The notes under the pieces: model-generated | The model's database searches: none | Told to the model about the DNA's origin: nothing | The model's input: only the letters and a program-made list of their open reading frames with translations | In this document: one piece after another, positions 41,526-55,006 of the stretch | Layout: each line of letters opens with the position of its first letter | Position numbering within the stretch: position 1 is the stretch's first letter | Made by a program: the position numbers and the translations under genes | Source: Pseudomonas shirazensis | GTDB taxonomy: Bacteria > Pseudomonadota > Gammaproteobacteria > Pseudomonadales > Pseudomonadaceae | NCBI RefSeq assembly: GCF_014268785.2 | Contig: NZ_JABWRD020000001.1 | Location: forward strand, 1,935,001 to 1,999,000 | Direction of reading: 5' to 3' | Length of the DNA: 64,000 nucleotides

Positions 41526-42776
41526 TCACTCATAACGTAGCGCCTCTGCAGGCTGGGTGCGCGCCGCACGCCAGGCCGGATACAGGGTGGCGAGGAAACT
41601 CAGGATCAATGCCGCGCCGCAGACCATCCACACGTCCTGGGCGATGATCTGCGAAGGCAGGTAGTCGATGAAGTACACATCGGCGTTGAGGAACTTGTGC
41701 CCGATCAGCTTCTCGATGCCGGCAATCGCCGCGCTGACATTGAGCGCAGCGAGAATGCCGACTACCGCACCAATCAAGGTGCCGACCACGCCGATCACCG
41801 TACCCTGGACCATGAAGATGGCCATGATCTGCCCGGGCGTAGCGCCCAGGGTGCGCAGAATGGCGATGTCGCCGCGCTTGTCATTGACCACCATCACCAG
41901 GGTAGAAATGATGTTGAACGCCGCCACCGCCACGATCAGCAGCAGGAGCAGACCAATCATCGCCTTCTCCATGCGGATGGCCTGATACAGGTTGCCGTGG
42001 GTGCGGGTCCAGTCACGCGAGTAGAACTCCTGCTCGCCCAACTGCTGGGCGATGCTCCAGGCCACGCGCGGGGCTTCGAACAGGTCGTCGAATTTCAGCC
42101 GCAGGCCCTGCACCTGATCCGCTTTCCAGCGGTGCAGGCGCGACAGGTCGGCAATGTTGGTCAAGCCCAGGAAGCCGTCGATCTCGCCCGCACCGACATG
42201 AAAAGTGCCGACCACGGTGAAGCGCTTCATGCGCGGGAACATGCCCGCCGGCGTGACGCTTACCTCTGGTGCCACGAAGGTCAGTTTGTCACCGACTTTG
42301 ACGCCCAGTTTGGCCGCGGCCTTGTCGCCGATCATGATGCCCCACTCGCCGGGCGCCAGCTTGTCGATGCTGCCTTCGCGGATAAAGTTGTCGATGATCG
42401 ACACCTCCCGCTCACGCGCAGGATCAATACCGTTGAGCAGCACCTTGCTGACCTTGCCATCGAAGGTCAGCAGACCCTGCATCTGGGTGAAGGGCGCGAC
42501 CGCCACGACTTGTGGATTCTGCTTTACTTGTTGAGCAAGGGCAGGCCAATCATTGATCGGCTGGCCGCTCTCAAGCGTGGCGTGAGGGATCATGCCAAGC
42601 ACGCGGGTACGCATCTCGTGGTCAAAGCCATTCATCACCGAGAGCACCACGATCATCACCACCACGCCCAGGGCGAGGCCGATCATCGAGGTCAGGGAAA
42701 TGAACGAGACGAAATGGTTGCGGCGTTTGGCACGGGTGTAGCGAGTACCAATAAATACGAAAAGAGGTCTGAACAT
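41526..42776 (-). CDS. lolC: Lipoprotein-releasing transporter permease LolC
   Basis: A 416-residue permease paralogous to LolE (conserved start [16 protein letters not shown] and end [22 protein letters not shown]). Four membrane segments: about 20-45, 265-290, 320-350 and 375-400. First gene of lolCDE. LolC is taken as the LolA-docking subunit by its position in the operon, as in P. aeruginosa. Confidence 0.93.
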   Translation of the reverse strand: MFRPLFVFIGTRYTRAKRRNHFVSFISLTSMIGLALGVVVMIVVLSVMNGFDHEMRTRVLGMIPHATLESGQPINDWPALAQQVKQNPQVVAVAPFTQMQGLLTFDGKVSKVLLNGIDPAREREVSIIDNFIREGSIDKLAPGEWGIMIGDKAAAKLGVKVGDKLTFVAPEVSVTPAGMFPRMKRFTVVGTFHVGAGEIDGFLGLTNIADLSRLHRWKADQVQGLRLKFDDLFEAPRVAWSIAQQLGEQEFYSRDWTRTHGNLYQAIRMEKAMIGLLLLLIVAVAAFNIISTLVMVVNDKRGDIAILRTLGATPGQIMAIFMVQGTVIGVVGTLIGAVVGILAALNVSAAIAGIEKLIGHKFLNADVYFIDYLPSQIIAQDVWMVCGAALILSFLATLYPAWRAARTQPAEALRYE

Positions 42777-42869
42777 GTCGGGGCTTGTTCGGATGAAAGG
42801 GAACGTCCTTGTGGCGAGGCGCCTACGGCGGCTTTACACTCGGACCACCGCCGTAACCTTGGGTTCGCC

Positions 42870-43454
42870 ATGACGACAATAGACGATGAAGATCGCCGCG
42901 AATACTACCGCATCGAAGACAGGATCGCACTGGAAATCACCCCGCTTAGCGCGGCTGAGGCCCTGGAGCCAGAACTGTTGCAGGATGATTCGCCGCTGTT
43001 CAACCTGCTCAGCGAACTGCATCTGTCCGACTTCGAATCGCAACATCTGCTGCGCCAGTTGAGCGACAAGGACCGCACCCTGGCAGCGTTTTTACGGGCC
43101 CAGAACAAACGCCTCGACCTGCTCAGCGCAGTGGTCGCGCACAGCCTGCTTGGCGAGATCGGCGCACCACATCGGGTGATCCTCTCCGAGGGCGGCATCG
43201 AGTTCAGCCAGACCAGCGCGATCGCCGCCGGCACCCGAGTCAAGGTCAAGATGGTGTTGATGCCCCGCGCCCATGGTTTGCTGCTGCGCGGCCGGGTTAC
43301 CCACTGCGACGCCCGCCCCGGCGGCGACTATGAAGTCGGCACCGAATTCACCGACATGACCGACGCCCAGCGCCAGTTGTTGGCGCGGTATATCCTGCAG
43401 CGCCAGCAACAGCAACGTCGGCAGGCGCTGGAACAGAACGACCCCGCCTCCTGA
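42870..43454 (+). CDS. PilZ-domain protein (c-di-GMP-binding candidate)
   Basis: A 194-residue protein homologous by position to PA2989. A PilZ RxxxR-like motif (RREYYRIEDR) lies at residues 9-18, and the second motif LSEGGIEF near 112-119 matches the [DN]xSxxG-type loop. Between them lies a helical insertion (45-95). It is expected to sense c-di-GMP. The start at 42870 lies within a longer frame whose upstream part is antisense to lolC and is not real. Confidence 0.85.
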   Translation: MTTIDDEDRREYYRIEDRIALEITPLSAAEALEPELLQDDSPLFNLLSELHLSDFESQHLLRQLSDKDRTLAAFLRAQNKRLDLLSAVVAHSLLGEIGAPHRVILSEGGIEFSQTSAIAAGTRVKVKMVLMPRAHGLLLRGRVTHCDARPGGDYEVGTEFTDMTDAQRQLLARYILQRQQQQRRQALEQNDPAS

Positions 43455-43485
43455 GCTCCGCTCTTATTGATTTGAAGGAACGAAC

Positions 43486-44202
43486 GTGACCCTGATCTAC
43501 GGCCATCGCGGCGCCAAGGGCGAAGCACCTGAAAACACCCTGACCAGCTTCCGTCAGTGCCTGGAGCACGGCGTCAATCGCTGTGAACTGGACCTGCACC
43601 TGTCGGCCGACAACCAGCTGATGGTGATCCACGACCCAACGCTCAAGCGCACCACCGGCCGCCGCGGCAAGGTAGTCGAACACAGCGCAGCTGACCTGAA
43701 CACCTATGACGCCCGTGCCGGCGGCCCCGGCCATGTACAGCCCTGCCCTATTCCACGGCTTGAAGAGCTGTTCGAGAAATGCGCATTCGAGCACTGGCAG
43801 CTTGAGGTCAAAAGCGCTTCGCGCACTCGCGCCGCCAGTACCGTGCTGGCCATCCGTGAGCTGGCGCAGCAATATGGCCTGCTCGACAAGGTCACCATCA
43901 CCTCAAGCTCGCGCGAAGTGCTCAGCGCTGCGGTTGAGCTGGTGCCGGATGTGTCGCGTGGGCTGGTAGCAGAATATGCCTGGCTCGACCCACTGAAGGT
44001 CGCGCAGAACTACAACTGCCAGATGCTCGCCCTGAACTGGACGCTATGCACCCCCGAGCGCCTGATCAAGGCACAGCGCCAGGGTTTGCACGTGTCGGTA
44101 TGGACGGTCAACGAGCCGGCGCTGATGCGCCGACTCGCCGACTTTGGCGCTGACAGCCTGATTACAGACTTTCCCGGTTTGGCCAAGACCACCCTTGGGT
44201 AG
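43486..44202 (+). CDS. Glycerophosphodiester phosphodiesterase
   Basis: A 238-residue TIM-barrel GDPD. Catalytic elements: YGHRGAKGEAPENT (5-18) with the first His, ELDLHLSADNQLMVIHDPTLKRTT with the metal ligands and second His. There is no signal peptide, so it is the cytoplasmic UgpQ-like type, hydrolysing deacylated phospholipids to glycerol-3-phosphate. The start is GTG at 43486 with a GAAGGA site. Confidence 0.92.
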   Translation: MTLIYGHRGAKGEAPENTLTSFRQCLEHGVNRCELDLHLSADNQLMVIHDPTLKRTTGRRGKVVEHSAADLNTYDARAGGPGHVQPCPIPRLEELFEKCAFEHWQLEVKSASRTRAASTVLAIRELAQQYGLLDKVTITSSSREVLSAAVELVPDVSRGLVAEYAWLDPLKVAQNYNCQMLALNWTLCTPERLIKAQRQGLHVSVWTVNEPALMRRLADFGADSLITDFPGLAKTTLG

Positions 44203-44250
44203 GATTGAAACCGAGCTCCCCGACCGGCTCAGGCCACCGGTCGGAGCCGC

Positions 44251-45645
44251 TCAAAAAAGCCGGTTGAGGCCGTCGTAGGCCGCTACGCGATAGGCTTCGG
44301 CCATGGTCGGGTAGTTGAAGGTGGTGTTGACGAAGTACTTCAGGGTATTGCGCTCACCCGGCTGATCCATGATCGCCTGGCCGATGTGCACGATCTCCGA
44401 AGCCTGGTAACCAAAGCAGTGTACGCCAAGGATCTGCAAGGTCTCGCGATGGAACAGGATCTTCAGCATGCCTTGCGGCTCACCGGCGATCTGCGCACGC
44501 GCCATGCTCTTGAAGAATGCCTTGCCGACTTCGTACGGCACCTTGGCCTGGGTCAGTTCCTGCTCGTTTTTGCCGATCGAGCTGATCTCGGGAATGGTGT
44601 AGATCCCGGTCGGCACGTCGTTGACGAAGCGCCAGCTGCCATTGTCGACAATGCTGCCCGCTGCCGAGCGGCCCTGGTCGTGGGCGGCACTGGCCAGGCT
44701 CGGCCAGCCGATCACGTCACCGGCGCCATAAATGTTCGGCACGGTGCTGCGGTAGGCTTCGTCGACTTCGATCTGACCACGGCTGTTGACCTTGATGCCG
44801 ATGTTTTCCAGGCCCAGCTTGTCGGTGTTGCCGGTACGGCCGTTGCACCAGAGCAAGGCGTCGGCCTTGATCTTCTTGCCCGATTTCAAATGCAGGATCA
44901 CGCCGTTGTCGAGGCCTTCGACCCGCTCGTAGTCCTCGTTATGACGCACGGTGATGTTGTTGTTGCTGAAGTGGTAGCTCAGTGCCTGGGAGATTTCCGA
45001 ATCGAGGAAGCTCAGCAGCTGCCCACGGTTGTCGACCAGCTCGACCAGTACACCCAGGCCACTGAAGATCGAGGCGTACTCGCAGCCGATCACGCCAGCA
45101 CCGTAGACAATCAGTTTGCGCGGGGTGTGGCTGAGGCTGAGGATGGTGTCGCTGTCATATACACGCGGGTGGTTGAAGTCGATATCAGCCGGGCGGTACG
45201 GGCGCGAACCGGTGGCGATGATGATGTGCTTGGCCACCAGCTTTTCGACCACGCCATTGGCGCAGACCACTTCGACCGTTTGCTCGTCGGCAAAGCTGCC
45301 GGTACCGACAAATACATCGACGCGGTTACGGGCGTAGTAACCGGTGCGCGAAGCGACTTGCTTGGAGATCACCTTCTCGGCGCTCTTGAGCACGTCCGGG
45401 AACGAGAACCAGCGCGGCTCGCCAATGGCACGGAACATCGGGTTGGTGTTGAACTGCATGATCTGCCGCACCGAGTGACGCAGTGCCTTGGACGGGATGG
45501 TGCCCAGGTGGGTGCAGTTGCCGCCAACCTGGCGACGGCTATCGACCATCGCCACCTTGCGCCCTGCTTTGGCGGCGTTCATTGCCGCACCTTCTCCGGC
45601 CGGGCCGGAACCCAGCACCACTACGTCGTAGTTGTAGACAGCCAT
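44251..45645 (-). CDS. sthA: Soluble pyridine nucleotide transhydrogenase
   Basis: A 464-residue FAD enzyme that exchanges hydride between NADPH and NAD+. FAD motif [18 protein letters not shown] at the start, NAD(P) motif [13 protein letters not shown] in the middle. The disulfide reductase CxxxxC is changed to CTHLGT, as known for SthA, so it is not a disulfide reductase. Length equals the family standard. The start at 45645 has a GGAG site. Confidence 0.96.
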   Translation of the reverse strand: MAVYNYDVVVLGSGPAGEGAAMNAAKAGRKVAMVDSRRQVGGNCTHLGTIPSKALRHSVRQIMQFNTNPMFRAIGEPRWFSFPDVLKSAEKVISKQVASRTGYYARNRVDVFVGTGSFADEQTVEVVCANGVVEKLVAKHIIIATGSRPYRPADIDFNHPRVYDSDTILSLSHTPRKLIVYGAGVIGCEYASIFSGLGVLVELVDNRGQLLSFLDSEISQALSYHFSNNNITVRHNEDYERVEGLDNGVILHLKSGKKIKADALLWCNGRTGNTDKLGLENIGIKVNSRGQIEVDEAYRSTVPNIYGAGDVIGWPSLASAAHDQGRSAAGSIVDNGSWRFVNDVPTGIYTIPEISSIGKNEQELTQAKVPYEVGKAFFKSMARAQIAGEPQGMLKILFHRETLQILGVHCFGYQASEIVHIGQAIMDQPGERNTLKYFVNTTFNYPTMAEAYRVAAYDGLNRLF

Positions 45646-45883
45646 GCGTACTCCTTCAAAACTGGCCCGCCGGCCGGTTGGCCGCGGGGCGCGATCATGT
45701 CGCCGCGGCGCCATGGAAAAATTCGGGTGCAGTCTAATCAAGCGTCAACGCCGCGCACATTAACCCTTGGTCGCGTCGTAGGCGAATTTTGCCTTCACTA
45801 CATATCGTGCAAGGCAAGCCTGCGCTAGCCGGCCATTGCCTTTCAAATGCCGATCAGTTAAGCCAATTGGGGCCGCTCTGCGG

Positions 45884-45950
45884 CCCTTCGCGGGTGAACC
45901 CGCTCCCACAGATAGGCCAATCCTGTGGGAGCGGGCTTGCCCGCGAAGGG
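45884..45950. repeat. Inverted REP pair (P. putida type)
   Basis: Two REP units face each other: 45884-45911 and 45923-45950, separated by 11 bp. They lie in the 349-bp gap between sthA and GAPDH, which otherwise shows no gene. The flanking sequence forms an extra GGGGCTGC-type stem. It may act as terminator or mRNA 3' protector for the GAPDH gene region and gyrase/IHF binding. Confidence 0.85.
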
Positions 45951-45994
45951 CTGCAAAGCAGCCCCAAAATCAGCAATACAACGCTATCGGCGGA

Positions 45995-47458
45995 TCAGCG
46001 CGGGAAGGCTGGCGGGTTGACCCCGGCCATGTCTTCCATCACGCGCACTACCTGGCAGCTGTAACCGAATTCGTTGTCGTACCAGACGTACAGGACAACA
46101 CGGTTTTCGTTGCAGATGGTCGCTTCGGCATCAACCACACCGGCGTGGCGCGAGCCAACGAAGTCGGTCGAAACCACTTCCTGCGAGTTGACGTAGTCGA
46201 TCTGCTTGTGCAGCTCGGAGTGCATGGCGACCTGGCGCAGGTACTCGTTGATCTCTTCGCGGCTGGTGCCGTTTTCGAGGTTCAGGTTGAGGATGGCCAT
46301 GGACACGTTCGGCGTCGGTACACGGATCGCGTTGCCGGTCAGTTTGCCCTTGAGCACAGGCAGCGCCTTTGCAGCAGCGGTGGCGGCACCGGTTTCGGTG
46401 ATGACCATGTTCAGCGGCGCGGCGCGGCCACGACGGCTGCCCTTGTGGAAGTTGTCGATCAGGTTCTGGTCGTTGGTGAACGAGTGAACGGTTTCGACGT
46501 GGCCATTGATGATGCCGAACTTGTCGTTGACTGCCTTGAGCACCGGCACGATGGCGTTGGTGGTGCAGGAAGCCGCGGAGATGATCTTGTCATCGGCGCT
46601 GATTTCACCGTGGTTGATGCCGTGCACGATGTTCTTCAGCGCGCCTTTGCCAGGTGCGGTGAGGATTACGCGGGAAGCGCCTGGGCATGCCAGGTGCTGG
46701 CCGAGGCCGTCGGCGTCACGCCATACACCGGTGTTGTCGACGATCAGCGCATCTTTGATGCCGTACTGGGTGTAGTCGACTTCGCTCGGGCTCTTGGCGT
46801 AGATAACCTGGATCAGGTTGCCGTTGGCGGTGATGGTGTTGTTGGCTTCGTCGATGGTGATGGTGCCATCGAACGGGCCGTGCACCGAGTCACGACGCAG
46901 CAGGCTGGCGCGTTTGACCAGGTCGTTTTCAGCACCCTTGCGGACAACGATGGCGCGCAGACGCAGGCCGTCGCCACCACCGGTTTTTTCGATCAGGATG
47001 CGTGCCAGCAGACGGCCGATGCGACCGAAGCCGTACAGCACAACGTCGGTGCCCTTGCGCGCCGAAACGTTTTGCTGACCAACCACGTCGGCCAGTTCTT
47101 CGCGGACGAACTGCTCGGCGCTGCGGCCATTGCCTTCAAGCTTGAACTTGTTGGCCAGCTTGCCCAGGTCGACCGAAGCGGCGCCCAGTTTCAGCTCGCT
47201 CATCGCCTTGAGCAAAGGGAACGTCTCGTGGACAGACAGTTCGGTCTCGTCGGTCTGACGATGACGCGCAAAGCGGTGCGCCTTGAGGATCGAGATCACC
47301 GAACGGTTGATCAGACTACGGCCATAGATCGAGCTCACCACATTGTTGTTGCGGTAGAGCTGACCGATAAGCGGGATCATGGCTTCAGCCAAAGCTTCAC
47401 GATCAATCCACTCACCAAGACACTGGTCGGGCTTCTGAGTCACGGGAACCTTCCACAT
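45995..47458 (-). CDS. gap: Glyceraldehyde-3-phosphate dehydrogenase, long form
   Basis: A 487-residue GAPDH, homologous by position to PA3001. The NAD fold begins near residue 128 (VVLYGFGRIGRLLARIL), and the catalytic Cys is in ISAASCTTNAIVP. A 125-residue N-terminal extension (MWKVPVTQKPDQC...) precedes it, unlike the 335-residue glycolytic enzymes. The start at 47458 is the family start. Which cofactor and direction it prefers cannot be read with certainty. Confidence 0.92.
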   Translation of the reverse strand: MWKVPVTQKPDQCLGEWIDREALAEAMIPLIGQLYRNNNVVSSIYGRSLINRSVISILKAHRFARHRQTDETELSVHETFPLLKAMSELKLGAASVDLGKLANKFKLEGNGRSAEQFVREELADVVGQQNVSARKGTDVVLYGFGRIGRLLARILIEKTGGGDGLRLRAIVVRKGAENDLVKRASLLRRDSVHGPFDGTITIDEANNTITANGNLIQVIYAKSPSEVDYTQYGIKDALIVDNTGVWRDADGLGQHLACPGASRVILTAPGKGALKNIVHGINHGEISADDKIISAASCTTNAIVPVLKAVNDKFGIINGHVETVHSFTNDQNLIDNFHKGSRRGRAAPLNMVITETGAATAAAKALPVLKGKLTGNAIRVPTPNVSMAILNLNLENGTSREEINEYLRQVAMHSELHKQIDYVNSQEVVSTDFVGSRHAGVVDAEATICNENRVVLYVWYDNEFGYSCQVVRVMEDMAGVNPPAFPR

Positions 47459-47626
47459 GTAGGGGTAGAAAAAAGGGGCTACATTATGACGCCCCACGGC
47501 GTATCGAGCAATGAGCGCCTGTCGTTAACGCTGCACACCGCTGCTTGAGCCCTCGCGAGCCTGACAGCTGGCACCGGCGTCGGTACAATCGACCTCTTTG
47601 CCGCAACGCTTGGAGTGCATTCTCCC

Positions 47627-50600
47627 GTGTCAGTTCTGCGCTTACCGCAATTGTCGGCCCAGGCCGGCAAACAAACCTGGGGCAACTTGCCCGGTGCCGC
47701 CCTCAGCCTGGCCATCGCCGAGGCCGCCAGTGGCGCCCGGCGCTTCACCCTGCTGCTGACCGCCGACAGCCAGGCCGCCGACCGTCTCGAGCAGGAGCTG
47801 CGCTTCTTTGCCCCGGACCTGCCGGTGCTGCCGTTCCCCGACTGGGAAACCCTGCCATACGATCTGTTCTCGCCGCACCAGGACATCATCTCGCAGCGTA
47901 TCGCCAGCCTGTACCGGCTGCCGGAACTGGACCACGGCATTCTCGTGGTGCCGATCACCACCGCCCTGCACCGCCTGGCGCCAACGCGCTTTCTGCTCGG
48001 CAGCAGCCTGGTCCTCGACATCGGCCAGACCATTGATGTCGAGCAGATGCGCAGCCGCCTCGAAGCCAGCGGCTATCGCTGCGTCGACACGGTCTACGAG
48101 CATGGCGAATTTGCCGTGCGCGGCGCGCTGATCGACCTGTTCCCGATGGGTAGCAAACTGCCGTTTCGGATCGACCTGTTCGACAACGAAATCGAGACCC
48201 TGCGCACCTTCGATCCAGAGACCCAGCGCTCGATCGACAAGGTCGAATCGGTACGCCTGCTGCCGGCACGCGAATTCCCGATGCAGAAGGAAGAAGTCAC
48301 CCGCTTCAAGGCACGTTTCCGCGAGCGCTTCGACGTGGATTTTCGCCGCAGCGCGATCTTCCAGGACCTCGCCAGCGGGATCATCCCCGCCGGCATCGAG
48401 TACTACCTGCCGCTGTTCTTTGAAGAAACCGCGACGCTGTTCGACTACCTTCCAGCTGACACCCAGGTGTTCTCGATGCCCGGCGTCGAGCAGGCTGCCG
48501 AGCATTTCTGGAACGACGTGCGCGGGCGTTATGAAGACCGCCGCGGCGACCTGACCCGACCACTGCTGCCGCCGGCTGAACTATTCATGCCAGTGGAAGA
48601 CTGCTTCGCCCGCCTCAAACAGTGGCCGCGCGTGGTGGTCAGCAGTGACGACCTCGAACCCGGCGCTGGCCGGCAGAGCTTCCCGGCGCGCGAGCTGCCC
48701 AACCTGGCCATCGAAGCCAAGGCCAATCAACCGCTGGCGGCGCTGTCGACGTTTCTTGAGCAGTTCCCGGGCCGGGTGCTGTTCACTGCCGAATCTGCCG
48801 GCCGCCGCGAAGTGCTGCTGGAGCTGCTCGAGCGGCTCAAGCTGCGCCCGCAGACCGTTGACGGCTGGACCGATTTCATCACCGGCAAAGAGCGCCTGGC
48901 GATCACCATCGCGCCGCTCGACTACGGCCTGCTGCTGGACGACCCGGCACTGGCATTGATCGCCGAAAGCCCGTTGTTCGGCCAGCGCGTGATGCAGCGC
49001 CGACGCCGCGAGAAGCGCGGCGAGGCGGCCAACGATGCGGTGATCAAAAACCTCACCGAACTGCGCGAAGGCGCACCGGTGGTGCATATCGATCACGGGG
49101 TCGGCCGCTATCTGGGCCTGGCCACACTGGAAATCGACGGCCAGGCCGCCGAATTCCTCACCCTTGAGTACGCCGAGAACGCCAAGCTGTACGTGCCGGT
49201 CGCCAACCTGCACCTGATCGCCCGCTACACCGGCAGCGATGACGCCCTGGCGCCGCTGCACCGGCTCGGCTCGGAAACCTGGCAGAAGGCCAAGCGCAAG
49301 GCTGCCGAGCAGGTCCGCGACGTGGCTGCCGAACTGCTCGACATCTATGCCCGTCGCGCCGCACGCAAGGGCTATGCCTTTGCCGACCCTGCAGCCGATT
49401 ACGCCACCTTCAGCGCCGGCTTCCCGTTCGAGGAAACACCCGACCAGCAGAACGCCATCGACGCGGTGCGCGAGGACATGCTCGCTGCCAAGCCGATGGA
49501 CCGTCTGGTCTGCGGCGACGTCGGCTTCGGCAAGACCGAAGTGGCCATGCGCGCGGCATTCATCGCCGTGCACAGCGGCCGCCAGGTGGCCGTGCTGGTA
49601 CCGACCACCCTGCTCGCCCAGCAGCACTACAACAGCTTCCGCGACCGCTTTGCCGACTGGCCGGTAACCGTCGAGGTGATGAGCCGCTTCAAGTCGGCCA
49701 AGGATATCGCCGCTGCCGCCGCCAATCTGGCCGAGGGCAAGATCGACATCCTGATCGGCACGCACAAGCTGCTGCAGGATGACGTGCGCTTCAAAGACCT
49801 CGGTCTGGTAGTGATCGACGAAGAGCACCGCTTTGGCGTGCGGCAAAAAGAGCAGCTCAAGGCCCTGCGCAGCGAAGTCGACATCCTCACCCTGACCGCC
49901 ACGCCGATCCCGCGCACCCTGAACATGGCCGTGGCCGGCATGCGCGACCTGTCGATCATCGCCACCCCGCCGGCGCGCCGGTTGTCGGTGCGCACCTTCG
50001 TCATGGAGCAGAACAACAGCACGGTGAAGGAAGCTTTACTGCGCGAACTGCTGCGTGGCGGCCAGGTGTATTACCTGCACAACGACGTCAAGACCATCGA
50101 GAAGTGCGCCGCCGACCTCGCCGAACTGGTACCTGAAGCGCGCATCGGCATCGGCCACGGGCAGATGCGCGAGCGCGAGCTGGAACAGGTCATGAGCGAC
50201 TTCTATCACAAGCGCTTCAACGTGCTGATCGCCTCGACCATCATCGAAACCGGTATCGACGTGCCCAGTGCCAACACCATCGTCATCGAGCGCGCCGACA
50301 AGTTTGGCCTGGCCCAGTTGCACCAGCTGCGCGGCCGGGTTGGCCGTAGCCACCACCAGGCCTATGCCTACCTGCTCACCCCTGCCCGGCAGAAGGTCAG
50401 CAGCGACGCCGAAAAACGTCTGGAGGCGATTGCCAATACCCAGGACCTCGGTGCCGGCTTCGTGCTGGCCACCAACGACCTGGAAATCCGCGGCGCCGGC
50501 GAGTTGCTTGGCGATGGCCAGAGCGGCCAGATACAGGCGGTCGGCTTCACTCTGTACATGGAGATGCTCGAACGCGCAGTCAAGGCGATCCGCAAGGGCA

Positions 50601-51076
50601 ATCAGCCAAACCTGGAACAACCACTTGGCGGCGGCCCGGAAATCAACCTGCGCCTGCCGGCGTTGATCCCGGAAGACTACCTGCCCGATGTGCATGCGCG
50701 GCTGATCCTGTACAAGCGCATCGCTTCGGCGGCCGACGAAGAAGGCCTAAAGGACCTGCAGGTCGAGATGATCGACCGCTTCGGCCTGTTGCCGGAGCCG
50801 ACCAAGAACCTGATCCGCATCACCCTGCTCAAGCTGCAGGCAGAAAAACTCGGCATCAAGAAAGTCGACGGCGGCCCCAACGGCGGCAAGATCGAATTCG
50901 AAGCCGAGACCCCGGTCGACCCGCTGACCCTGATCAAGCTGATCCAGGGCCAGCCCAAACGCTACAAGTTCGAAGGCGCTACCCAGTTCCGCTTCCTGGT
51001 GCCGATGGAACGCCCGGAAGAACGCTTCAATACAGTGGAGGCGCTGTTCGAGCGCCTCACCCCACAGCCTGCTTGA
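47627..51076 (+). CDS. mfd: Transcription-repair coupling factor Mfd
   Basis: A 1149-residue DNA translocase that removes stalled RNA polymerase and recruits UvrA. Domains: UvrB-like N-terminal part (1-340), polymerase-binding domain (about 465-540, with VVHIDHGVGRYLG), helicase with CGDVGFGKTEVAM and IDEEHRFGV, then the TRG and C-terminal D7 domains. The GTG at 47627 (MSVLRLPQ) matches family length; an ATG at 47615 would add four residues. Confidence 0.96.
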   Translation: MSVLRLPQLSAQAGKQTWGNLPGAALSLAIAEAASGARRFTLLLTADSQAADRLEQELRFFAPDLPVLPFPDWETLPYDLFSPHQDIISQRIASLYRLPELDHGILVVPITTALHRLAPTRFLLGSSLVLDIGQTIDVEQMRSRLEASGYRCVDTVYEHGEFAVRGALIDLFPMGSKLPFRIDLFDNEIETLRTFDPETQRSIDKVESVRLLPAREFPMQKEEVTRFKARFRERFDVDFRRSAIFQDLASGIIPAGIEYYLPLFFEETATLFDYLPADTQVFSMPGVEQAAEHFWNDVRGRYEDRRGDLTRPLLPPAELFMPVEDCFARLKQWPRVVVSSDDLEPGAGRQSFPARELPNLAIEAKANQPLAALSTFLEQFPGRVLFTAESAGRREVLLELLERLKLRPQTVDGWTDFITGKERLAITIAPLDYGLLLDDPALALIAESPLFGQRVMQRRRREKRGEAANDAVIKNLTELREGAPVVHIDHGVGRYLGLATLEIDGQAAEFLTLEYAENAKLYVPVANLHLIARYTGSDDALAPLHRLGSETWQKAKRKAAEQVRDVAAELLDIYARRAARKGYAFADPAADYATFSAGFPFEETPDQQNAIDAVREDMLAAKPMDRLVCGDVGFGKTEVAMRAAFIAVHSGRQVAVLVPTTLLAQQHYNSFRDRFADWPVTVEVMSRFKSAKDIAAAAANLAEGKIDILIGTHKLLQDDVRFKDLGLVVIDEEHRFGVRQKEQLKALRSEVDILTLTATPIPRTLNMAVAGMRDLSIIATPPARRLSVRTFVMEQNNSTVKEALLRELLRGGQVYYLHNDVKTIEKCAADLAELVPEARIGIGHGQMRERELEQVMSDFYHKRFNVLIASTIIETGIDVPSANTIVIERADKFGLAQLHQLRGRVGRSHHQAYAYLLTPARQKVSSDAEKRLEAIANTQDLGAGFVLATNDLEIRGAGELLGDGQSGQIQAVGFTLYMEMLERAVKAIRKGNQPNLEQPLGGGPEINLRLPALIPEDYLPDVHARLILYKRIASAADEEGLKDLQVEMIDRFGLLPEPTKNLIRITLLKLQAEKLGIKKVDGGPNGGKIEFEAETPVDPLTLIKLIQGQPKRYKFEGATQFRFLVPMERPEERFNTVEALFERLTPQPA

Positions 51077-51086
51077 AGGAAGTTAC

Positions 51087-51659
51087 ATGCGTGCCATTCG
51101 TTGCCTGACCTTGCTGTTGACGCTGTGTGCGCCGACGGCGTTTGCTGATGGCTTGTATCAGGTGGAAATGCTGCTGGTGCGGCAAAACGATGTACCGGCG
51201 GTGACCAGCCAGTTCGCCCCGGAAGACTGGCGCGCCGGCGCGCCGCGCCTGAGCAAGGAAGCCGAACGGCCACCGGTGCTGACCGACGAAGCGACCCGCC
51301 TGGAGGCCACGCCGAGCTACACCGTGCTGCTGCACAAGGCCTGGCAGCAACAGCTCGGCAGCGAGCCCAGCAGCATTGCTCTGGGCGCTGGCGAGGAGCA
51401 GTTCGGTCACTTCCCGATCGAGGGCAACCTGAGCCTGGCCGACGGCCGCTTCATCGCTGTGCAGGCGAGCTTCTGGGTCAACCAGCTCGATGGCAACGGT
51501 AACGTGCTGCGCAGCGAGCACTTCCAGCAGAGCAATCGCAACATGAAAAGCGGCCAGCTGACCTTCCTCGACGGTGGCCACCTGGCACTTCTGCTCAAGG
51601 TCGCACCCGTCGGCGCGCGCAAACTGCCGGAGATGACTCCGGAGATGATGGAGCAGTGA
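51087..51659 (+). CDS. CsiV-family exported protein
   Basis: A 190-residue protein with a signal peptide at about 1-20 (cleavage after AFA). The DGLYQVEMLLVRQ and FGHFPIEGNLSLADGRFIAVQASFW segments match the CsiV/PA3003-like group. Its role is unknown. It lies 10 bp after mfd and 4 bp before the helicase gene, so it may be co-transcribed. Confidence 0.85.
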   Translation: MRAIRCLTLLLTLCAPTAFADGLYQVEMLLVRQNDVPAVTSQFAPEDWRAGAPRLSKEAERPPVLTDEATRLEATPSYTVLLHKAWQQQLGSEPSSIALGAGEEQFGHFPIEGNLSLADGRFIAVQASFWVNQLDGNGNVLRSEHFQQSNRNMKSGQLTFLDGGHLALLLKVAPVGARKLPEMTPEMMEQ

Positions 51660-51663
51660 CACC

Positions 51664-54963
<3,300 letters not shown>

Positions 54964-54967
54964 GTGA

Positions 54968-55000
54968 GCCGGGCTGACCTGTCACCTAGGTCAGCTCGGC
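54968..55000 (+). terminator. Terminator after SNF2 helicase gene
   Basis: A 13-bp imperfect stem (54968-54980 and 54988-55000) with a 7-nt loop, followed by ATTTGTT. It lies between convergent genes and nagZ begins its stop at 55007. Confidence 0.7.
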
Positions 55001-55006
55001 ATTTGT

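Noticed and set aside
44386..45828. 480-codon plus-strand frame opposite sthA
   Set aside because: Antisense shadow; sthA is complete and has clear motifs.
45836..47548. 570-codon plus-strand frame opposite GAPDH
   Set aside because: Antisense shadow; includes REP sequence at its start.
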